A DNA stretch of 64,000 nucleotides from Brevibacillus dissolubilis (lineage in GTDB: Bacteria > Bacillota > Bacilli > Brevibacillales > Brevibacillaceae). Numbering within the stretch: position 1 is the stretch's first letter; each line of letters starts with the position of its first letter. Shown piece after piece: positions 59,855 to 64,000 of this stretch. The stretch covers positions 496,001 through 560,000 of the forward strand of contig NZ_VCNA01000003.1 of assembly GCF_006170445.1 (NCBI RefSeq). Reading direction: 5' to 3'. The notes beneath the pieces are model-generated. The model saw only the letters and a list, made by a program, of their open reading frames with translations. It was not told the origin of the DNA and ran no database searches. A program made the translations under genes and the position numbers.

Positions 59855-60295
59855 GTGGATCAATTGCTTGCGTTTGCCAAAGAATACTGGGTGATTCTGG
59901 CACTGGTGCTAGTCGCCGTGTTCGTCATTAATACGTTTCTCAAAGCGGTGTTCCGCATAGTTAATATCGGTCTGGTGATCGGCGCGATTCTGGTGCTTGG
60001 CTTCAACTACTCCCCGAGTGCCGTGGTGGAGATGGGGCGCGATGTGGTGAGCGGGGTCAACGAGGTGTTCGTCTCGACCGTCAAACCGCTGATCGAATCA
60101 GAGATCAAGGATGCCGACTACACGTTCCACGAAGACGGCTCGTACGAGATCAAGACCAAGAACATCCGCATCACCGCGAAAAAAGGCGATCCGACCGCTA
60201 CTGTCTACTATAAAGATTTTAGCTTCAAGGTCAACATCGACGACCTGGGTGTGATTGCCAAGGAGCAGATGAAGCAGGCGGAAGCGACTCATTAG
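59855..60295 (+). CDS. Membrane-anchored protein of unknown function
   Basis: 146 residues, GTG start with AGGAG upstream. Two adjacent hydrophobic segments (YWVILALVLVAVFVINTFL, FRIVNIGLVIGAILVLGF) then a soluble beta-rich domain (ADYTFHEDGSYEIKTKNIRITAKKGDPTATVYYKDFSFKVNIDDL) presumably outside the membrane. No family recognised. Confidence 0.65.
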   Translation: MDQLLAFAKEYWVILALVLVAVFVINTFLKAVFRIVNIGLVIGAILVLGFNYSPSAVVEMGRDVVSGVNEVFVSTVKPLIESEIKDADYTFHEDGSYEIKTKNIRITAKKGDPTATVYYKDFSFKVNIDDLGVIAKEQMKQAEATH

Positions 60296-60340
60296 TTTTT
60301 GTACTTGTACCCGTTAAGAAAATCCCCGGTCTTGAGACTG

Positions 60341-60375
60341 CAAGCCTACGCCTGAATTCACCTGGCGTAGGCTTG
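60341..60375 (+). terminator. Strong hairpin after the membrane gene
   Basis: AAGCCTACGCC/GGCGTAGGCTT perfect 11-bp stem; the following T content is modest (GTTTG). Confidence 0.55.
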
Positions 60376-60473
60376 TTTGATGCAGCCGGTCCACTGTTGA
60401 GATAGGAGCAGGAATCGAGTACTTCTACTTTTAAATGAGAAAAGAAGCTCTCGGCAGCTTCATTGTCATGGGG

Positions 60474-60926
60474 TCACTGCGGTGGGACATGCTCAGACCG
60501 TTCGGATATTGACTGTCTTCGAGTCGCCGGAGGTGTTGGTGGTGCAATGGTATGTACAGACGATTCTCTGCTCTTATCTGCTTCGTGGAAGTAATTGAGG
60601 GTATTGGAAAACACCCCGACGCATTCTCCGCTTTTTCCTGGATCAGGTCGTGGCGTTTCAGTTTTTTGGGGTGGCGTAGAATTGAGATTGGAGATCGGGC
60701 TTTCGTAGAGTTCGGTCAGTTTCTGGTAGATCGCATGCTTGATGGTCGATTCAATCTTCCCGCTCTCGGAGCAGATGACAAACAGCGTGGTAGCCAGACA
60801 GAGGTTGGTCTCGGTCACATGGTGGAACTGATACCTACGCCCGTCCTCCCTGATCAAGAAGGTCTCATACTTCCGGTCTAAATGGCGCTCGATGTTAAAC
60901 AACTCATTCAAAAACGCGTCGCTCAT
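60474..60926 (-). CDS. Hypothetical protein
   Basis: 150 residues. The N-terminal 80 look like a genuine folded domain (MSDAFLNELFNIERHLDRKY, then REDGRRYQFHHVTETNLCLATTLFVICSESGKIESTIKHAIYQKLTELYESPIS). The remainder is a Pro/Ser/Thr-rich low-complexity tail. The ribosome site is weak (GGGGGACAG at long spacing). I recognise no family; it may be an accessory gene or a decayed one. Confidence 0.45.
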   Translation of the reverse strand: MSDAFLNELFNIERHLDRKYETFLIREDGRRYQFHHVTETNLCLATTLFVICSESGKIESTIKHAIYQKLTELYESPISNLNSTPPQKTETPRPDPGKSGECVGVFSNTLNYFHEADKSRESSVHTIAPPTPPATRRQSISERSEHVPPQ

Positions 60927-61345
60927 CGCTATCGGCTTGGTCTGTCCCCCTGTTTGAGTCCCTTGATATTTTTAAAAATACGCAGTATGGTTCCACCTCC
61001 CCTGTCTGGTTGATTGGTTGGTTTGTGATTAGGGATTTTAACGGTCTTATTCTCTTCCAAAATAAAGCGTTAGTCCTTATCTTGGGACAGGATAAGATAC
61101 CGACACATAGCCTGTTGATCCCTGTCGAATGGTATCTGTACAAGCATTCGAGTATGTTGGAAGGAATCAGGCAATATCGTACAAATGAATATTTTTTTGA
61201 TTAAATTTGGTCTGAAAAATATTTTTCGACAAGAAGAAAAACGTGATTTCAACACCGAAAATGAGGTCAAAATGATTTATTCACGAAAGAAGTTGGTGAG
61301 TTTTATACAGGGGGAAAAACCTACCCTCTCACTCATATAAGAAAT
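60927..61345. other. AT-rich gap without a recognised gene
   Basis: Short open frames on both strands lack ribosome sites and plausible composition. Base composition is lower in GC than the left part of the window, consistent with accessory DNA. Confidence 0.5.
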
Positions 61346-61381
61346 GGACAAAGCACCATGATATGTGCCTTGCCCATTTTT
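61346..61381. terminator. Terminator-like hairpin
   Basis: GGACAAAGCAC/GTGCCTTGCCC stem with mismatches, ATTTTT on the plus side. It lies downstream of the minus-strand peptide pair. Confidence 0.5.
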
Positions 61382-61405
61382 ATGTTCCTTAATATCGGTA
61401 GTCTG

Positions 61406-61576
61406 TTATCGTTCCTGATTTATAAGCACGTATTCAATACGTTTCTCGTTCATAACCACTACCGGCGAAACACGATACACGGGGAATTGTTTGTGAAAAT
61501 TCTGCATGTAGTTCACGATGTCGGGATGGTTGAGACACATTTTGATCAGTTCCTCGGCCAGCTTGGTTTTGGTCAT
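61406..61576 (-). CDS. Small protein, second of a translationally coupled pair
   Basis: 56 residues (MTKTKLAEELIKMCLNHPDI ... VYRVSPVVVMNEKRIEYVLINQER). Its ATG overlaps the stop of the upstream 37-codon frame as ATGA, the classic mark of translational coupling. It looks like a compact helix-strand fold. Not recognised. Confidence 0.5.
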   Translation of the reverse strand: MTKTKLAEELIKMCLNHPDIVNYMQNFHKQFPVYRVSPVVVMNEKRIEYVLINQER

Positions 61577-61686
61577 GCCGCAGCTGATCGCGAGTATTTT
61601 TGGAGCTTGGTATCGGTATCGTTGCATAAGGACGGGTTGACTCGGTGCTTTTTATAGGAACGGTTGTGGTTGACGGACTCGTTCAT
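61573..61686 (-). CDS. Short peptide gene coupled to the next frame
   Basis: 37 residues (MNESVNHNRSYKKHRVNPSL ... KYSRSAAA), basic and polar, with GGGGGGAG seven to eight bases before the ATG, the best ribosome site in this stretch. The stop overlaps the next ATG. It may be a leader peptide or half of a frameshifted gene. Confidence 0.45.
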   Translation of the reverse strand: MNESVNHNRSYKKHRVNPSLCNDTDTKLQKYSRSAAA

Positions 61687-61843
61687 GCTTCTCCCCCCGC
61701 TTTATAAAGAAATAGATTGTGTTTGTATGAGTTGGCTGATTTACGCTGCTACAGTGTTACTGTATGTCGAATGGAGGCTAAGTAGAACAAATTGACTTTA
61801 AAATTCTTGGAAGGCCTCTATTTTCCAAACCCTTCGTCCCGAC

Positions 61844-61892
61844 AAAAAAGCGTGTAGAGCGAAGTACCTTTTCGGTACTTTGTCTACACGCT
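61844..61892 (-). terminator. Intrinsic terminator of the orphan immunity-like gene
   Basis: AGCGTGTAGA/TCTACACGCT outer stem, AGTACC/GGTACT inner stem, TTTTTT on the minus strand. Confidence 0.85.
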
Positions 61893-61930
61893 GTGACAAC
61901 CATTTATTAAATGGTCATCTATATATACGA

Positions 61931-62251
61931 TTAATGATGTAAGATATTTTTATTTTCAGCTACCCAAAGATCAATAATATTTTTTAGTTCACTTGTTTCA
62001 ATACGCCCCTCGTCATCTGGAAAATCAGTGTATATTACAGTAATATCTTTGTTTATTTCCAGACTACAGATATTTCCTCCAATCCTTTCAAAAGCTGATT
62101 TACCGTCTAATACCCTGTTAATAAAATCGAGGAAAATTGGTGACCGAAAAGATTCCATATCGGATAGCACATACTCGACAATTGCTACTTCTCTAGGTAA
62201 CTTTATTTTTTTGTATTCTCCGTCTTGAATAATAACAACGTTGTATTTCAT
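61931..62251 (-). CDS. Putative orphan immunity protein
   Basis: 106 residues, acidic, no membrane segment. Features such as GEYKKIKLPREVAIVEYVLSDMESF, then LDFINRVLDGKSAFERIGGNICSLEINKDITVIYTDFPDDEGRIETSELKNIIDLW resemble small immunity proteins that follow bacterial contact-dependent or RHS toxins. It sits about 550 bases beyond a toxin-barstar pair on the same strand, where arrays of spare immunity genes are common. Family name uncertain. Low-GC codon use matches the toxin region. Confidence 0.55.
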   Translation of the reverse strand: MKYNVVIIQDGEYKKIKLPREVAIVEYVLSDMESFRSPIFLDFINRVLDGKSAFERIGGNICSLEINKDITVIYTDFPDDEGRIETSELKNIIDLWVAENKNILHH

Positions 62252-62753
62252 TCCGTCCCACCATTCTTAGTATTTTGGAAATGCCGTATCAATTTGAGGC
62301 AATCCCCTTATTGAGTAAACTGGTAGGCCGTACTGTGAGGGGAGTGCAGCTCATGAACTTCGTAGGCTTGATACCGAAAACGAACAAATCAAGCAAAATC
62401 TTAGGGAAAAAGACTTTAGAAAACGGCATTCTCCGTGACTTCATAAAAAAGAAAAAACAAGGAGTAGCTAGCTTACCAATGAATCAAGCTGGGATACACT
62501 GTCCTAACCGTTTTACGTATTGACTATGTCTTTGAAGGCAGGTATTACGGCAATTGGAAAAATCGAAAAGCATCTGTCTAAACGTTGACCACTACATCGT
62601 CGACTGATCAAAGATTGATTGCTTGTTTCAGATGAAAAGATCAAGGAATGGATGTTTGGACTGATTTCAACGGAGTAAATCGGTTAATTTAAGTTCTACT
62701 GACCTTAAAATTTCTGTCTAGGAAAGTGTAGCCGTCCAATTCAATGCCTAAAT
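62252..62753. other. Gap with possible transposase relic
   Basis: No intact gene. On the plus strand at 62352-62438 a broken frame reads HELRRLDTENEQIKQNLREK, like the leucine-zipper end of an IS3-type OrfA, with stops on both sides. The rest shows only short frames. This may be the scar of an insertion sequence in the toxin cassette. Confidence 0.25.
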
Positions 62754-62793
62754 AAAAAAAGAAACCTTAAAGGTGAGGTTAGTACCTTTAAGG
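62754..62793 (-). terminator. Intrinsic terminator of the barstar-like gene
   Basis: CCTTAAAGGT/ACCTTTAAGG perfect stem, T-run on the minus strand. Confidence 0.8.
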
Positions 62794-62814
62794 CAGAAGT
62801 AGAGTAAGAAATGT

Positions 62815-63240
62815 TTAGTTATCTAGATTTAGATCGTTCCCATTTCTAAACAGATACACGGTTAAGACAATAGGCTTGTCTAGACCGAATTCTGTTGTTA
62901 GTAAGCTTTCTGCTACATCATTAAAACATACAGTAAGTTTCTCTAAATCTTGAGGAGCGCTGTATAACATATTGTTTATTTGTGTCCAAAGAATTGCAAC
63001 TTTCTCAACACTAAGATTATCAATCCCACCCCATAGTGAATCAACGAATGCATCCAAATTAACTTGCCCACTCAACGGGGGGTCTTGAGGTAAGATATTA
63101 ACTATTTGGTGAAAGAAAGTTTCAAGGTCATGGATGATTTCCCCGTTAATCTCAAAGATATCATAACCATTATCCCTAAGTGTTCTAATTAGCTCGGGTT
63201 TATTACTCTCGTTTTCCCATATTACATGTGGATGATTCAT
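62815..63240 (-). CDS. Barstar-like immunity protein
   Basis: 141 residues. The stretch around residues 33-72 (GEIIHDLETFFHQIVNILPQDPPLSGQVNLDAFVDSLWGG) aligns with the barnase-binding helix of barstar: NLDAxxDxLxG, with Asp63 and Asp67 equivalent to barstar Asp35 and Asp39. The extension after that is longer than in barstar (about 90 residues). Its gene starts ten bases after the stop of the barnase-like toxin, so the two are co-expressed and it should neutralise that nuclease in the cytoplasm. Confidence 0.85.
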   Translation of the reverse strand: MNHPHVIWENESNKPELIRTLRDNGYDIFEINGEIIHDLETFFHQIVNILPQDPPLSGQVNLDAFVDSLWGGIDNLSVEKVAILWTQINNMLYSAPQDLEKLTVCFNDVAESLLTTEFGLDKPIVLTVYLFRNGNDLNLDN

Positions 63241-63250
63241 ATGTTCCTCC

Positions 63251-64000
63251 TTACCTTATGCGAACAAATGGTACTCCATTATCGCCGTAATGAGACCATG
63301 TATAATACATTTCACCAGTTCGAGTGTTTGCTACAATCCTTCTTTCACCTGCGCCGTTGCTTCCAGGAGGAGGTGATACTCTGTATTCTTTATAAACACC
63401 CCTTTGCTCTATTGGCAGATGTCCTTGATAATTCCCGAATGTTGTTCCCCATTTTCTGTTAAGTTGTCCCCCTGGCCTAGTCCCTGAATCAATGTGTCTT
63501 AAAGTATTGAGTACCGCAGTTTCTTCCTCTCTAGACAGTGACCCTGAAGTAATCCAACTACATCTATTATGCGTCCAGATTCCAAGATTAGAAACAAAAT
63601 ACGTATGGAAATCCTTAACCTTGAAATTATATACGGTCCTGTGTTCCTTCTTAACCACAATTTTCTTAATGGCTAATATCTTGCCATCAGAGGTTGTAAG
63701 TACATCTCCGACTACTAGCTTTCTAGATTCTACCCATCCTTTGCCGACAATCCAGAATGGGTGCTCATCGGTGGTTGTAATGACTTCCTCTCCTACCGTA
63801 ATGTTATAAGTTTCCTCCACTTCACGTTGGAAAAGCCATTCCACTTCCTTGTAAGCCATTTCGCCTGTTTCAACGTCTTTGGCTAGGACTTTGTCACCAA
63901 CTTTAATTTCCTCGATGGATTTTTCCCCTTTGTTTGTTAAAACAATAGTGCCTGCAGTGAAACAATTACATTTTTTAGCGACATTTGTTGACGTCTTCGT
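63251..64000 (-). CDS. C-terminal part of a polymorphic toxin: Hint domain plus barnase/RNase N1-like nuclease
   Basis: The frame is open from the right edge, so the N-terminal delivery part is missing. First comes a complete pretoxin Hint domain: CFTAGTIVLTNKGEKSIEEI, VGDKVLAKDVETGE, TTDEHPFWIVGKGWV, VGDVLTTSDG, and the autocleavage end DFHTYFVSNLGIWTHN. Then a nuclease of about 105 residues: the GHLPIEQRGVYKEYRV, ERRIVAN and MYYTWSHY segments place Glu, Arg and His as in the barnase/RNase N1 catalytic triad, ending FVRIR. It should cut RNA in competitor cells after Hint release. An internal ATG at 63859 is not the true start. Confidence 0.88.
   Translation of the reverse strand, partial: TKTSTNVAKKCNCFTAGTIVLTNKGEKSIEEIKVGDKVLAKDVETGEMAYKEVEWLFQREVEETYNITVGEEVITTTDEHPFWIVGKGWVESRKLVVGDVLTTSDGKILAIKKIVVKKEHRTVYNFKVKDFHTYFVSNLGIWTHNRCSWITSGSLSREEETAVLNTLRHIDSGTRPGGQLNRKWGTTFGNYQGHLPIEQRGVYKEYRVSPPPGSNGAGERRIVANTRTGEMYYTWSHYGDNGVPFVRIR

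Noticed and set aside
61010-61270. Short frames on both strands (64 and 66 codons)
   Set aside because: They overlap each other in antisense, neither has a ribosome site, and both are AT-driven.
1-64000. CRISPR arrays, rRNA genes, prophage or intact insertion sequences
   Set aside because: No regularly spaced direct repeats, no rRNA signatures, no phage structural genes and no complete transposase were seen in either strand.

Overview
The window reads as the chromosome of an endospore-forming, aerobic Bacillales bacterium. It carries spore photoproduct lyase (splB), homologues of Bacillus YpuI and YozQ, a Bacillus-type mntABCD manganese transporter, paired deoxynucleoside kinases, acsA, an MsmX/UgpC-type sugar-transport ATPase, and purine-rich ribosome binding sites with frequent TTG and GTG starts. 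A Tumebacillus or Alicyclobacillaceae-like source is my inference from gene content and moderate GC; no rRNA is present to confirm it.

Layout. 1-2419: RHS-repeat protein with a frameshift, running off the left edge. 2.6-12 kb: secreted protein, class I fumarase, DUF2252 protein, YtkA-like lipoprotein, TPR protein, MBL hydrolase, AhpD-like protein, UV-damage endonuclease and a His/Cys-rich low-complexity protein. 12.2-13.9 kb: hutH behind a leader that encodes a histidine-rich 19-residue peptide whose stop codon lies inside an intrinsic terminator. 15.4-18.5 kb: a sulfur/thiol group (rhodanese-MBL fusion, membrane rhodanese, polytopic protein, TlpA-like thioredoxin) with four copies of a CsoR/CstR-like palindrome. 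18.6-23.4 kb: thioesterase, DUF3109 protein, methyltransferases, pterin dehydratase, DinB protein. 23.5-27.4 kb: hutUIG operon, separate from hutH. 27.5-35.7 kb: DUF418 protein, divergent polysaccharide deacetylase, two deoxynucleoside kinases, cysK, Dps, splB, thiD. 35.9-40 kb: mntABCD under MntR-like boxes. 40-44 kb: DUF3231 protein, a small membrane protein and the DUF1980 protein/permease pair. 44-54.4 kb: P/T/Q-rich protein, acsA, metallophosphoesterase, PucR-type regulator, msmX-like ATPase, small proteins, subtilisin-like protease, NAD(P)H oxidoreductase, YpuI. 54.5-57.5 kb: TetR-HlyD-ABC2 permease efflux operon. 57.6-61.7 kb: small hypotheticals and tRNA-Ser(UGA). 61.9-64 kb: polymorphic-toxin region with an immunity-like orphan and a barstar-like gene after the 3' end of a Hint-barnase-like toxin gene that enters from the right edge.

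Two signals stand out as potentially undescribed. First, the hutH leader has the geometry of an attenuator that would switch histidine catabolism on only when histidine codons are read quickly. Second, two 228-234 nt elements (34104-34337 and 53605-53832) share conserved blocks, while their 21-25 bp outer stems and 15 bp inner stems differ in sequence and stay perfectly paired. That is the covariation expected of a structured RNA or selected DNA hairpin family.

All family names come from reading motifs by eye; no database search was run.
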